Assembly (NCBI RefSeq): GCF_009882935.1 | Contig: NZ_WTVA01000003.1 | Span: forward strand, 222,715 to 286,714 | Length of the DNA: 64,000 nt | Direction of reading: 5' to 3' | Source of the DNA: Sneathiella chungangensis | Lineage (GTDB): Bacteria > Pseudomonadota > Alphaproteobacteria > Sneathiellales > Sneathiellaceae | Part shown: piece by piece, positions 43,185-51,712 of the stretch | Position numbering within the stretch: position 1 is the stretch's first letter | Layout of the letters: each line of letters opens with the position of its first letter | Program-made: the position numbers and the translations under genes | The notes under the pieces: model-generated | What the model saw: only the letters and a program-made list of their open reading frames with translations | Told to the model about the DNA's origin: nothing | Databases searched by the model: none

Positions 43185-44036
43185 TTATTTCGGGCTGGGC
43201 TTGGGCTCTATCTGGCGGAGATAGGCGATCAGCGCGGCCATGTCCTCCTCCGTGATATTGGCGTAGTAATAAACACCCATCGGCGGCAGCAGGCGCGAGC
43301 CGTCGGGCCGGACGCCGGTGCGGATCACCGTCTCAAGCTCGGCGTCGCTGTAATGGGCGATGCCGTCCTCATGCGGGGTGATATTGGCGGAAATCGATAC
43401 GCCCCAGGGTCCGGGAAACGACAGGCCCCCGGCGCCAAGCTGATGCTCGACATCCGGCTTGCCATTGGCCATCGGGCTGTGGCATTCGATGCAGTGCCCG
43501 GCCGGTCCGGCGAGATAGGCGCCATAGGCGATGATGTCCGCGCGTGGCACATCCGGCACCTGGGTGACCGGCGGCCCGTAGGACGGCGGCAGCGGGATCT
43601 GGTAGATCGATTTCTCGACGACATTCTTCACCGGCGTCACCTGCCGGAGATAGGCGACGATCGCCTTGACGTCGGTGTCGGACATGTTGCGATACTGCTC
43701 GATCGGCATGGGCGGCCCGATGATCGTGCCGTCGGGGCGCTTGCCCTCGCGGATGGCGGCGATGATCTGCTCATCGGTCCAGTTTCCGATCCCGGTTTCC
43801 TTGTCCTGGGTGATGTTGGGCGCGAAGACCTTGAAGAGCCCCGGCTCCTCGATCAGGAACTGGCCGGCCAGTTCCATGCCCGCCGCCGGACCGGCCGGCG
43901 TTTGCGGTGTATGACAGTTGCCACAGGCAACGATACTTTTCATCAGATAGGTGCCCCGCTCCAGCGGGGACTCGGCAGACATTGCCTGGGACTGCACGGT
44001 GGCAGCTAGGGCAAAGGCAATAACCAGCTTCTTCAT
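43185..44036 (-). CDS. Diheme c-type cytochrome
   Basis: A 283-residue precursor with a Sec signal peptide (about 1-20). Two haem-attachment sites are present: C-G-N-C-H near residue 37-41 and C-I-E-C-H near residue 178-182. Methionine ligands may lie in P-P-M-P-I-E-Q-Y and P-P-M-G-V-Y-Y. Such periplasmic dihemes pass electrons from dehydrogenases to terminal oxidases, as in alcohol dehydrogenase cytochrome subunits; no partner enzyme is adjacent. The 259-bp upstream region also carries the FNR box of the divergent phasin-like gene. Confidence 0.9.
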   Translation of the reverse strand: MKKLVIAFALAATVQSQAMSAESPLERGTYLMKSIVACGNCHTPQTPAGPAAGMELAGQFLIEEPGLFKVFAPNITQDKETGIGNWTDEQIIAAIREGKRPDGTIIGPPMPIEQYRNMSDTDVKAIVAYLRQVTPVKNVVEKSIYQIPLPPSYGPPVTQVPDVPRADIIAYGAYLAGPAGHCIECHSPMANGKPDVEHQLGAGGLSFPGPWGVSISANITPHEDGIAHYSDAELETVIRTGVRPDGSRLLPPMGVYYYANITEEDMAALIAYLRQIEPKPSPK

Positions 44037-44218
44037 GTGCGTATCCTGAAAAAGGAAAGTTGACGTATTTTTCTTGAATTATTTTAGCCCCGAATCCGCA
44101 GATTCTTGCGCGGAGTATCTTAGAGAAATCGAATTTGCGCAATGGATTTCATGGGGATGGCACTGTGAACGCCGTCACAAATTCAAAATTTTTTTGGCCG
44201 GATTGACGCGTCACATCC

Positions 44219-44260
44219 TTGACCTAAATCAAAGCTATTCTCCGCGTATCCGGTTATGGT
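44219..44260 (+). promoter_or_regulatory. FNR/FixK box and -10 for the phasin-like gene
   Basis: TTGAC-CTAA-ATCAA (44219-44232) is a near-perfect FNR/FixK box. TATGGT (44255-44260) begins 29.5 bp from its centre, giving class II spacing. The gene starts 36 bp after the -10 element. Confidence 0.75.
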
Positions 44261-44295
44261 TAACAAATGGACAGGCAAAACGATGGAGGCGACAG

Positions 44296-44637
44296 ATGAC
44301 GGATAAAAAAGTTTCATCAGAAAAAGGCGAGGAACTGCAGGGACTGGGCATGCCTTTCGATGTCGAGGCCTTGTACGGGATGAACCAGAAATTCTACAAG
44401 ATGATGTTGTCCTGCAACGAGGAACTGATGACCTTCGGCCGCAACCGCCTGAAGGAGGATCTTGACATGCCGCAGAAGCTTGCCGAATGCAAGACGCCAC
44501 AGGATATGGCGAATGTCTGCATCGGTTTTTACCAGACGGCCTTCAAGCAATATACCGATGAAGCAACCCAGATTTCCAAGATCTGCGCCGAAGTGACGGC
44601 GGAGGCGCCGGAAATTTTCAAGCTGCCCGGCGACTGA
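44296..44637 (+). CDS. Phasin-like small helical protein
   Basis: A 113-residue protein, all helical in appearance. The core F-D-V-E-A-L-Y-G-M-N-Q-K-F-Y-K-M-M and the heptad-like L-A-E-C-K-T-P-Q-D-M-A-N-V resemble phasin-family proteins, which coat polyhydroxyalkanoate granules. I rate this as a structural similarity only; no PHA synthase is nearby. GGAGG at 44285-44289 supports ATG 44296. It has a strong FNR-box promoter. Confidence 0.68.
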   Translation: MTDKKVSSEKGEELQGLGMPFDVEALYGMNQKFYKMMLSCNEELMTFGRNRLKEDLDMPQKLAECKTPQDMANVCIGFYQTAFKQYTDEATQISKICAEVTAEAPEIFKLPGD

Positions 44638-44669
44638 TCGCGGGGAAGGGCGCTGGTTCGGTTGACTGT

Positions 44670-45671
44670 ATGCCGCGCAGAATGAAAGCCATGGTTCTTG
44701 AGAAGGCGGGCACCCGGCTCGCCCTTCAGGACCTGCCCCGGCTCGAGCCCGGCGCGGGCCAGATTCTCATTGATGTCAAGGCCTGCGCCGTCTGCCGGAC
44801 CGATCTTCATGTGGTCGATGGCGACCTCCACGATCCCAAGCTGCCGCTGATTCCCGGTCATGAGGTGATTGGCCGTGTCGCTGAACTGGGGAGCGGGGTG
44901 GACGCCTTCGCCCTCGGTGATCGGGTCGGCGTGCCCTGGCTCGGCTGGACCTGCGGCACCTGCCGCTATTGCCGGCGGGGGCAGGAGAATCTCTGCCCCG
45001 AGGCGCGCTTCACCGGCTATACCCTCGATGGCGGGTTTGCCGACTATATGGTCGCGGACGCGCGCTATTGCTTCGCCGTGCCCGATGTCTATTCGGATGT
45101 CGAGGCGGCGCCGCTGATGTGCGCCGGGCTGATCGGCTTCCGGTCCTACCGCATGGTGGGGGAGGCAAGGCGCATCGGCCTTTACGGGTTCGGCGCGGCC
45201 GCCCATATCATCGCCCAAATCGCCATCGCCGAGGGGCGGGAGATTTATGCCTTCAGCAAGGACGGCGATGTCAAGGCGCAGGACTTCGCCCGCAGCCTTG
45301 GTGCGAGCTGGGCGGGCGGAAGCGGCGATGCGCCACCTGAGCCGCTTGATGCGGCGATCCTGTTTGCACCCGTCGGCGCGCTGGTGCCTGCCGCCCTCCG
45401 TGCGGTTGAACCGGGCGGGACGGTTGTCTGTGCCGGCATCCATATGAGCGATATACCGGGCTTTCCCTATGACCTGCTCTGGCGCGAGCGGACGCTGCGC
45501 TCGGTCGCCAACCTGACCCGGGAGGATGGGGACGCCTTCCTCGCCGCCGCGCCGAGGGCCGGAGTGAGCACGACGACCCATGAATATCCCCTGTCCAAGG
45601 CGAACGAGGCGCTGGATGATCTCCGCGCCGGGCGGTTCGAGGGGGCGGCGGTGCTGACCATGGGCGACTGA
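44670..45671 (+). CDS. Zinc-dependent alcohol dehydrogenase family protein
   Basis: A 333-residue MDR-superfamily enzyme. The catalytic zinc site is in C-A-V-C-R-T-D-L-H and G-H-E-V-I-G; the structural zinc cysteines are in C-G-T-C-R-Y-C-R-R-G-Q-E-N-L-C. The cofactor loop is G-L-Y-G-F-G-A-A-A-H. It resembles the AdhP-like branch. The 32-bp gap to the FNR-box-controlled phasin-like gene suggests one transcript. Start ATG 44670 has no strong Shine-Dalgarno; 44682 is an alternative. Confidence 0.9.
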   Translation: MPRRMKAMVLEKAGTRLALQDLPRLEPGAGQILIDVKACAVCRTDLHVVDGDLHDPKLPLIPGHEVIGRVAELGSGVDAFALGDRVGVPWLGWTCGTCRYCRRGQENLCPEARFTGYTLDGGFADYMVADARYCFAVPDVYSDVEAAPLMCAGLIGFRSYRMVGEARRIGLYGFGAAAHIIAQIAIAEGREIYAFSKDGDVKAQDFARSLGASWAGGSGDAPPEPLDAAILFAPVGALVPAALRAVEPGGTVVCAGIHMSDIPGFPYDLLWRERTLRSVANLTREDGDAFLAAAPRAGVSTTTHEYPLSKANEALDDLRAGRFEGAAVLTMGD

Positions 45672-45680
45672 CACGGAATT

Positions 45681-45721
45681 TTGATAAGGATCAATGCGCA
45701 GGCGCGGGTTATGGTTAATAT
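45681..45721 (+). promoter_or_regulatory. Consensus FNR/FixK box and -10 for the host-attachment gene
   Basis: TTGAT-AAGG-ATCAA (45681-45694) matches the FNR/FixK consensus at all ten defined positions. TAATAT (45716-45721) begins 28.5 bp from the centre, close to class II spacing. The gene starts 35 bp further on. Confidence 0.85.
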
Positions 45722-45755
45722 GGCAGATACGGGATAGGCTCAGGGAGGTTTTGAC

Positions 45756-46208
45756 ATGCCCCATCGCAGAAACAGGGAATGGATTGTGCTCGCCGACAAG
45801 GCGCATGCGCGCATCTATGTCCGCGACGGCGTGAACGGCCCGCTGAAACTGCATCTTGACGAGGCGCATCCGGCGGCGCGGCAAAAGCAGAGCGAACAGG
45901 GCACCGGTCGGCCGGGACGCGGCTTCAAATCGACGCAGCCGGGCCGCTATGCCTATGAGGATCACGCCGATTTTTCCGAACAGGAAAGCGCGGCCTTCCT
46001 TGGCGAAATTGCCGGACGGTTGAATGACGCGGTCGCGCATGACAAACTGGACAATATCATTCTCGTGGCCCTGCCCAGGTCGATGACCCATATCAAGTCG
46101 GCGATGACCGCCGCGGCGAAGGGGAAAATCGGCGAGGAATGGGCCAAAAACCTGATCGGTGTCGCCGAAACAAGTCTGGCGGATCGGTTAATTGCTTTAA
46201 AAGCGTAA
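45756..46208 (+). CDS. Host attachment protein family (Rcc/baeRF-like)
   Basis: A 150-residue member of the 'protein required for attachment to host cells' family (PF10116-like). It has the conserved W-I-V-L-A-D-K-A-H-A-R-I-Y-V opening, the G-R-G-F-K-S-T-Q-P-G-R-Y region and the central I-I-L-V-A-L-P-R-S-M. The family is linked to eRF1-like archaeal/bacterial (baeRF) folds, and its name comes from Agrobacterium work; the true molecular role is not clear. GGGAGG at 45742-45747 precedes the ATG. An exact FNR box precedes it. Confidence 0.88.
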   Translation: MPHRRNREWIVLADKAHARIYVRDGVNGPLKLHLDEAHPAARQKQSEQGTGRPGRGFKSTQPGRYAYEDHADFSEQESAAFLGEIAGRLNDAVAHDKLDNIILVALPRSMTHIKSAMTAAAKGKIGEEWAKNLIGVAETSLADRLIALKA

Positions 46209-46224
46209 CAAAGGAGTGAGACCA

Positions 46225-46554
46225 ATGAGACAATTCGTATCCCCGATATCCGCAGGAACCATGCGGGCCGCTATGGTCGGCGTCCTGTGTCTTGGGCTGG
46301 CCGCCTGCGCGACGGAAATGACCGAAACCGAGAAGATGGCCATCGACGGGGCCAAGATGGATGCGGCCCAGGCGAAAGCGGATGCGGCCAAATCCCTGAT
46401 GATCATGGAAGAACTGAAGGCGATGAATGCTGAAACCATGATGGCCAGCAAGGAAGCGGCGGCCGCGGCCGTTGCGGCGCAGGAAGCAGCGGACCGGGCA
46501 GTCCGGATCGCGGCGGAACTCGAAGCCATGTATAACAAGCAGCTCCGGAAATAG
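46225..46554 (+). CDS. Small Ala-rich coiled-coil lipoprotein
   Basis: A 109-residue lipoprotein precursor. The signal peptide ends with the lipobox L-G-L-A-A-C. The mature part (about 28-109) is Ala/Met/Glu/Lys-rich with heptad-like spacing (K-M-D-A-A-Q-A-K-A-D-A-A-K), as in Lpp/OprI-type murein lipoproteins, and ends with lysine K-Q-L-R-K, so peptidoglycan attachment by L,D-transpeptidase is possible. AAGGAG at 46211-46216 supports ATG 46225. It follows the host-attachment gene by 16 bp, so both probably share the FNR-box promoter. Confidence 0.8.
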   Translation: MRQFVSPISAGTMRAAMVGVLCLGLAACATEMTETEKMAIDGAKMDAAQAKADAAKSLMIMEELKAMNAETMMASKEAAAAAVAAQEAADRAVRIAAELEAMYNKQLRK

Positions 46555-46563
46555 GGCGCCGGT

Positions 46564-47487
46564 CTACTCGGCGATCTTTTCAGGAACTCCGCGCCTTTCC
46601 CGGACGATGCGCCGGAACGCGGCCCAGTCGATACGGGAAAGGCCAAGGTCGCGCGCGCGTTTGACGGCCTCGCGCGCGATCGCCGTCGTCTCGACGGGGG
46701 CGGGGGCGAAGTCGCCGGTAACCTCGATCTGGTCGGCCTCGGCGCCGGTCGGATGCGATTCCAGATAGAGTGCGTCGCCGTCATAGCCCAGCTTGACCGG
46801 CTCGTCGACGATGGTGACCGGCATGCCGACCCTGGCGAGCCCGAAAACCTCCCGGATATCCGCATCATACAGGCGCAGGCAGCCGCTGCTGACCCGTCGT
46901 CCGACGCCGGCCTGCTTGTTGGTGCCGTGGATGACATAACCCTCCCAGCCGATCCGCACCGCATATTTCCCGAGTGGATTGGCGGGCCCCGGCGGCACCG
47001 CGGCGGGCAGTTCGGGATCCAGCGCCCGCATCTCCTTCGTCGGCCGCCAGGTCGGGTTCTCGCGCAGCTCCGTGACGCGCAGGTCCCCCGTCGGCGTCCG
47101 CCGTCCTTCCCGGCCGATCCCGACCGGCCAGGAGCGGATGTCGGTGCCGTCCGCATTGCTGTAGTAAAGTCGCATGTCGCCGATATTGACGGTGAATCCG
47201 GGCTCGAGATCGCGCGGCAGGATATGCCGGTCCGGGATCAGCAGCTTCGTTCCCGGCGCCACCGCCCAGGGATCGACATCGGGATTGACGACGCGCAGCT
47301 CGACAAAGCCGACGCCGGTCTTGATGGCGATGTTGGAGAGGATTTCGGGCGCGCCCACCCTGTAGACGGTCTCCTTGCCGATGATGTCGGCCGCCGCGAC
47401 GGGAAAGCTCCAGACAAGGAGGAGCAGCGCCGCCAGCGGGGCGAGAAGACGCGCTTTTTCTGCCGATTTGATGCTCACTGGCCTCAC
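46564..47487 (-). CDS. L,D-transpeptidase (ErfK/YbiS/YcfS-like)
   Basis: A 307-residue periplasmic enzyme with a signal peptide (about 1-33). A LysM-like region (about 35-95) with N-I-A-I-K-T and P-G-T-K-L-L-I-P precedes the YkuD catalytic domain (about 100-240). The active site is H-G-T-N-K ... S-S-G-C-L-R-L with Cys203. It links peptides in peptidoglycan or attaches lipoproteins; the lysine-ending lipoprotein gene ends 9 bp away in convergent orientation, which is suggestive. A C-terminal extension follows. Confidence 0.92.
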   Translation of the reverse strand: MRPVSIKSAEKARLLAPLAALLLLVWSFPVAAADIIGKETVYRVGAPEILSNIAIKTGVGFVELRVVNPDVDPWAVAPGTKLLIPDRHILPRDLEPGFTVNIGDMRLYYSNADGTDIRSWPVGIGREGRRTPTGDLRVTELRENPTWRPTKEMRALDPELPAAVPPGPANPLGKYAVRIGWEGYVIHGTNKQAGVGRRVSSGCLRLYDADIREVFGLARVGMPVTIVDEPVKLGYDGDALYLESHPTGAEADQIEVTGDFAPAPVETTAIAREAVKRARDLGLSRIDWAAFRRIVRERRGVPEKIAE

Positions 47488-47577
47488 CGCTACCGTTTGT
47501 TCCGGAATTCAGGGACACTTGTTGGTCTCTGAAGGTCAGAATAGGCGGTCTGGGGCAATTTTCAACCGTCAGGCCGG

Positions 47578-47778
47578 TCAGGAAAGACAAATAAATTCAA
47601 CGACAATCATGATCTTGTCGACGGTCTCGTGATCGAAAGCGAGCGGCATGGCCAGGGATCCGATGCCGATGAAATCCCGGTTCGGCCCGACATAGGGCAC
47701 GCCCTGCAGGCGCGGCCTGGCGGTCGTGGCGATGGCTTTCAGATTATCGAAAACCCGCGATCCCGCATATATCACCAC
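47578..47778 (-). pseudogene. Truncated second copy of the PAS-domain gene
   Basis: This 66-codon reading corresponds to only the last 60 or so residues of the intact PAS gene directly upstream. Both share V-P-Y-V-G-P-N-R-D-F, V-D-K-I-M-I-(L/V)-V-E-F-I and a G-S-(K/R)-(I/V)-F start, about half identity overall. The N-terminal two thirds are absent, and the only start is a GTG with no visible Shine-Dalgarno sequence. I read it as a decayed tandem duplicate. A functional short peptide cannot be fully excluded. Confidence 0.75.
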
Positions 47779-47820
47779 AAATGCCTGAATATATGGCTGC
47801 TAACAGCAGTTAGAGATGCA

Positions 47821-48357
47821 TTAGAAACTGGGAATGAACTCAACCAGTATCATAATCTTGTCGACATTATTCCGGTCTTCCGCAAAGGGCAGGGCGAGGG
47901 TGTGGATGGTCTTGAAATCCCGGTTCGGCCCGACATACGGGACCTTCAGCAGGTTTGGCTGCCCGGTTTCGACGATAAATTTCAACGTCTCGAATATTTT
48001 TGAGCCAGGGCCCTTGCCGGGAACCTCGGAAATTGCCTTGCCGGTAAAGTTCGATGTGAAGTTGTTCAGCGCTTCCTCACCGATGATCTTGTAAATAAAG
48101 TCTATCGGGTTGGTCTGAACGGAAAAAAGTACGATATTCGGCAAGACCGGGATTAACACAGCCATATCGAGATCGGCTTTCGCCGGAAGCAGATACGGTC
48201 CCCTTACCTCCTCCCAATAGGCAAGCAGCCGCTTGTGAGCGTCGGTTGTTATATCTAGGTATAGGGGCGGGCGGCTATTCTTGCCGGGAGCCGGGATTGC
48301 GTGCTCATATGACAAATCAGTAAATTCCTTCATGCCTTCAGCACGACTATTATCCAT
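47821..48357 (-). CDS. PAS-domain protein (PAS_5 type)
   Basis: A 178-residue single-domain protein of the alphaproteobacterial PAS_5 (PF07310-like) family. The helix Y-W-E-E-V-R-G and the A-D-L-D-M-A-V-L-I-P-V-L-P-N-I segment are typical, followed by Y-K-I-I-G-E-E-A and the C-terminal beta-sheet. No output domain is present, so its partner is unknown. AAAGGA upstream supports ATG 48357; an ATG at 48384 is possible. A truncated copy follows. Confidence 0.85.
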   Translation of the reverse strand: MDNSRAEGMKEFTDLSYEHAIPAPGKNSRPPLYLDITTDAHKRLLAYWEEVRGPYLLPAKADLDMAVLIPVLPNIVLFSVQTNPIDFIYKIIGEEALNNFTSNFTGKAISEVPGKGPGSKIFETLKFIVETGQPNLLKVPYVGPNRDFKTIHTLALPFAEDRNNVDKIMILVEFIPSF

Positions 48358-48540
48358 TTGATATCCTTTGCCCGTGTGTCCCAAGCTCCATCATTCTAGT
48401 GGTAGCTGTCATAAGTTCACATTTGGTTAACGCCGGAAAATGGGCTTTGTCGCATGGTTTGTTTTGCCCCGCTCCCTATCTTCCTGTAAAAGAGCGCAAC
48501 AACGTTCAGCTTACAGAAGAATCAGGAAGCAGCAGACAAG

Positions 48541-50232
48541 ATGACCCGGCACCTTATTACCTCCGCCTTGCCCTATATCAATGGCGTCAAGCATTTAGGG
48601 AACCTGATCGGGTCCATGTTGCCCTCCGATCTCTATGCCCGATATTTGCGCGCCCGCGGGGAAGAGGTGCTGTTTATCTGCGCCACCGACGAGCACGGCA
48701 CGCCCGCCGAGCTCGCCGCCCGTGAAAAAGGGCAGGATGTGGCGGAATTCTGCGCAGAGCAGCATAAAGTGCAGGCCGATCTTGGTGCAAAATTCGATCT
48801 TTCCTTCGATTACTTCGGCCGTTCCTCTTCACCACAGAACAGGGAATTGACCCAGCATTTCGGCAACAAGCTGTTCGAGAACGGCTTTATCGACGAGCGG
48901 GTGACGCGTCAGGTCTATTCGATTGACGATGACCGCTTCCTGCCGGATCGTTACGTGGAGGGGACCTGCCCGCATTGCGGCTATGACAAGGCGCGCGGCG
49001 ATCAGTGCGAGAACTGCACGCGGCTGCTCGATCCGACGGACCTGCTGGAGCCACGCTCGGCGGTCTCCGGCAGCACCAATCTTGAAATCCGGGAGAGCAC
49101 GCATCTCTTCCTGCTGCAATCAAAGCTGGCGGGTGAAATCCGTGTCTGGGTCAACAAGCATCAGGATTGGCCGGTGCTGGTGTCCTCCATCGCGCTCAAA
49201 TGGCTCGATGAAGGGCTGCATGACCGCGGCATCACCCGCGACCTCAAATGGGGCGTGCCGGTCGACCGGCCGGGACTGGAGGACAAGGTCTATTACGTCT
49301 GGTTCGACGCGCCGATCGAATATATCGCGGCGACCAAGGAATGGGCCGATGAGGACCCGGCGAACCGCGACTGGAAAAGCTGGTGGTATGAGGCCGAAGA
49401 CGTGCGCTATGTGCAGGTGATGGCGAAGGACAATGTGCCGTTCCATACGGTCACTTTCCCGGGCACCCTGATCGGCAGCCGCGAGCCCTGGAAAATGGTC
49501 GATTATATCAAGGGATTCAACTGGTTGAACTATTACGGCGGGAAGTTTTCAACCAGCCAGAAACGCGGCATCTTTATGTCCGACGCGGTCGAGCTGCTCC
49601 CCTCCGACTACTGGCGCTATTACCTGCTCGCCAATGCGCCGGAAACCTCCGACGCGAGCTTCACCTGGGAGGGGTTTGCCAGCACGGTCAACAAGGATCT
49701 TGCCGATATTCTTGGCAATTTCGTCAACCGGACGCTGAAATTCTGTTCCTCCAAATTCGGCGATCAGCTTCCCGAAGGCGGGGAGGCGGGCGAAGCCGAG
49801 GCGGCGCTGGCAAAAGCGCTGAGCGAGCGGCTTGCGGCCTATAACACCCATATGGGCGATTTGCAGATCCGCAAGGCAATGCAGGAGCTGCGGGCGATCT
49901 GGGCGCTGGGCAACGAATATCTGACCGAAGCGGCGCCCTGGACGGCCTTCAAGACCGATCCGGACGCGGCCGCGCAATCCCTTCGCATCGCCATCAACCT
50001 GATCCGCATCTTCGCGACCTTAAGTGCGCCGGTGATCCCGAACGCCGCGCAGAAAATGGCGGCCTGCCTCGGTCTCGAGCTGTCGTCCGGTGACTGGATC
50101 GAGGGCGAGATGATGGCGGAATTGCAGAGCCTCAAGGCCGGGCATGGCTTCGAGATCCCGGAGGTCCTGTTCCGCAAGATTTCCGATGACGAGGTCGCCG
50201 CCTGGGAAGAGCGCTTCGGCGGCACGGAATAG
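48541..50232 (+). CDS. metG: Methionine--tRNA ligase
   Basis: A 563-residue class I aminoacyl-tRNA synthetase. The HIGH-type site is in [13 protein letters not shown]; a zinc site is seen in C-P-H-C-G-Y-D-K-A ... C-E-N-C. The usual KMSKS loop reads K-F-S-T-S (335-339), which I recall from other alphaproteobacterial MetRS, so activity is expected. There is no C-terminal tRNA-binding (Tyr-anticodon/EMAP) domain. It is separated from the Tad locus by about 120 bp without a recognised terminator. Confidence 0.96.
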   Translation: MTRHLITSALPYINGVKHLGNLIGSMLPSDLYARYLRARGEEVLFICATDEHGTPAELAAREKGQDVAEFCAEQHKVQADLGAKFDLSFDYFGRSSSPQNRELTQHFGNKLFENGFIDERVTRQVYSIDDDRFLPDRYVEGTCPHCGYDKARGDQCENCTRLLDPTDLLEPRSAVSGSTNLEIRESTHLFLLQSKLAGEIRVWVNKHQDWPVLVSSIALKWLDEGLHDRGITRDLKWGVPVDRPGLEDKVYYVWFDAPIEYIAATKEWADEDPANRDWKSWWYEAEDVRYVQVMAKDNVPFHTVTFPGTLIGSREPWKMVDYIKGFNWLNYYGGKFSTSQKRGIFMSDAVELLPSDYWRYYLLANAPETSDASFTWEGFASTVNKDLADILGNFVNRTLKFCSSKFGDQLPEGGEAGEAEAALAKALSERLAAYNTHMGDLQIRKAMQELRAIWALGNEYLTEAAPWTAFKTDPDAAAQSLRIAINLIRIFATLSAPVIPNAAQKMAACLGLELSSGDWIEGEMMAELQSLKAGHGFEIPEVLFRKISDDEVAAWEERFGGTE

Positions 50233-50349
50233 CCCGCCGCCGCGCCCGCCGTTCCGGCTAATTTTATCCAATTTAACCTTAGTTCTTAACGGGGCTTTAA
50301 GGGGCTTTCGCTATCCTTATGCATATTTTTGCAGAAGGGTCGATCGGCT

Positions 50350-50967
50350 ATGACGATAGGTAAGCTTCTAAAACGTAAGGTTTTGAACGCCTTTGCCCAG
50401 GATACTCTTGGCGCGACCGCTGTTGAGTTGGCGATGATCGCGCCGGTACTGATCCTTGTTCTGGTGGGCGTTATCGAGCTCAGCATGGCGATGTTCATCA
50501 ATACCGTGGTGGAGGGCAGCCTGAAGGACGCCTCCCGTCTCGGTCTGACCGGGCAGATCCAGGAAGGATCGAGCAATACCCAGGCCCTTGTCGATATGCT
50601 GAACGAGGCGTCCCTTGGCCTTCTCGGTCTGACAACGGCGGATGTGACAACCCTCGTCTATGAGAATTTCGCCTATGTCGGCCAGGGGGAGGAATTCACC
50701 GACCTTGACGGCGATGGCAGCTGGACGCCGGGTCCCTATACCCATACCGACGGCACCGTCTATCTCGACGGCGAGCCTTGGGTTGAAGTGAACGGCAACG
50801 GTGTCTATGATGAGGATTTCGGTGTCGCCGGCCTCGGCGCGCAGGGCGATATCGTGCTCTACACCGTTGAATATAATTGGAACTTCCTGAGCGGGCAGGT
50901 GATCCCGATCCTCGGCGGCATCATCCCGATGCGGGCGTCCATCGTTGTACGCAACGAGCCCTATTAA
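50350..50967 (+). CDS. TadE-like minor pilin with Ca-binding-type loops
   Basis: A 205-residue TadE/TadG-type pseudopilin. The N-terminal helix has G-A-T-A-V-E-L-A-M-I-A-P-V-L (cleavage after the first Gly by TadV/CpaA, E at +5). The globular part carries two EF-hand/dockerin-type loops, D-L-D-G-D-G-S-W (118-125) and N-G-N-G-V-Y-D-E-D (148-156), unusual among TadE proteins and suggestive of calcium binding. It lies upstream of the second TadE-like gene; both likely form one unit. Start ATG 50350 has no strong Shine-Dalgarno. Confidence 0.85.
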   Translation: MTIGKLLKRKVLNAFAQDTLGATAVELAMIAPVLILVLVGVIELSMAMFINTVVEGSLKDASRLGLTGQIQEGSSNTQALVDMLNEASLGLLGLTTADVTTLVYENFAYVGQGEEFTDLDGDGSWTPGPYTHTDGTVYLDGEPWVEVNGNGVYDEDFGVAGLGAQGDIVLYTVEYNWNFLSGQVIPILGGIIPMRASIVVRNEPY

Positions 50968-50995
50968 TGCGCTATTCCCTTAGATTGAGGTCGAA

Positions 50996-51625
50996 ATGAA
51001 GCGTTTACTCCAAACTACAGGCAACCGGATGCTCAGGCGCGTCGGCGGCTTTATCCGCAACCATCGCGGCGTCGCGATGGCGGAATTCGCCCTGATGCTG
51101 CCGGTTCTGATGCTACTGACGGCAGGTAGCTTCGAAGTTGCCCGCTACGCCTTGATGACGCAGAAGCTGGACCGGATTGCGGCGACGCTTTCGGACCTGA
51201 TCGCGCGCTCGAATGTCGAGAATATCACCGAGACGGAAATCTCGAACATCATCGACAGCGCGCTCTATATGGCGCAGCCTTTCGATATCGCGGGCGAGAA
51301 TATGATCATTCTGACGTCGGTCCAGGGGCGCGCCGGTGAGGCGCCGGAAATCCTGAGCCAGCGGATCTCCGGATCAATTCCCAGCACCAGCAGCGTCATC
51401 GGCAGCACGATTGGTGGCGATGCGACCTTGCCGGCCGCTTTTCCCGATGCCGGATCGGGCGAGACCCTGGCGGATGGCGAGACATTGATCATCGCCGAGG
51501 TCTACTATAACTTCTCGCCCTATCTTGTTGGTGATATTGGATTTTTTGGAGATATGAAGATCCGCGCCAATGCCTTCTTCCGGCCGCGCTTCACCGATAC
51601 CATTACCTTCCCCGCCGCTCCCTAG
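50996..51625 (+). CDS. TadE/TadF-like minor pilin
   Basis: A 209-residue minor pseudopilin. N-terminal helix: G-V-A-M-A-E-F-A-L-M-L-P-V-L-M-L (cleavage after G, E at +5), followed by a beta-rich globular domain with E-V-Y-Y-N-F-S-P-Y-L and F-F-R-P-R-F. It should be processed by the prepilin peptidase and incorporated in the Tad pilus machinery. It ends before two consecutive terminators. Confidence 0.88.
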   Translation: MKRLLQTTGNRMLRRVGGFIRNHRGVAMAEFALMLPVLMLLTAGSFEVARYALMTQKLDRIAATLSDLIARSNVENITETEISNIIDSALYMAQPFDIAGENMIILTSVQGRAGEAPEILSQRISGSIPSTSSVIGSTIGGDATLPAAFPDAGSGETLADGETLIIAEVYYNFSPYLVGDIGFFGDMKIRANAFFRPRFTDTITFPAAP

Positions 51626-51637
51626 GCGATCCTGCTG

Positions 51638-51669
51638 GCCCGGCCCTCGCGAGAGGCGCCGGGCTTTTT
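51638..51669 (+). terminator. Intrinsic terminator 1 after the minor-pilin genes
   Basis: GCCCGGCCCTC (51638-51648) pairs with GAGG(c)GCCGGGC (51653-51664) around a GCGA tetraloop with one bulged C and is followed by TTTTT. Confidence 0.88.
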
Positions 51670-51684
51670 AATTCAGACATCAGT

Positions 51685-51712
51685 AAGGCCACTCTCTCCG
51701 GGTGGCCTTTTT
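51685..51712 (+). terminator. Intrinsic terminator 2 after the minor-pilin genes
   Basis: AAGGCCAC (51685-51692) pairs perfectly with GTGGCCTT (51702-51709), followed by a T-tract. It is a second terminator in series with the one at 51638. Confidence 0.82.
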
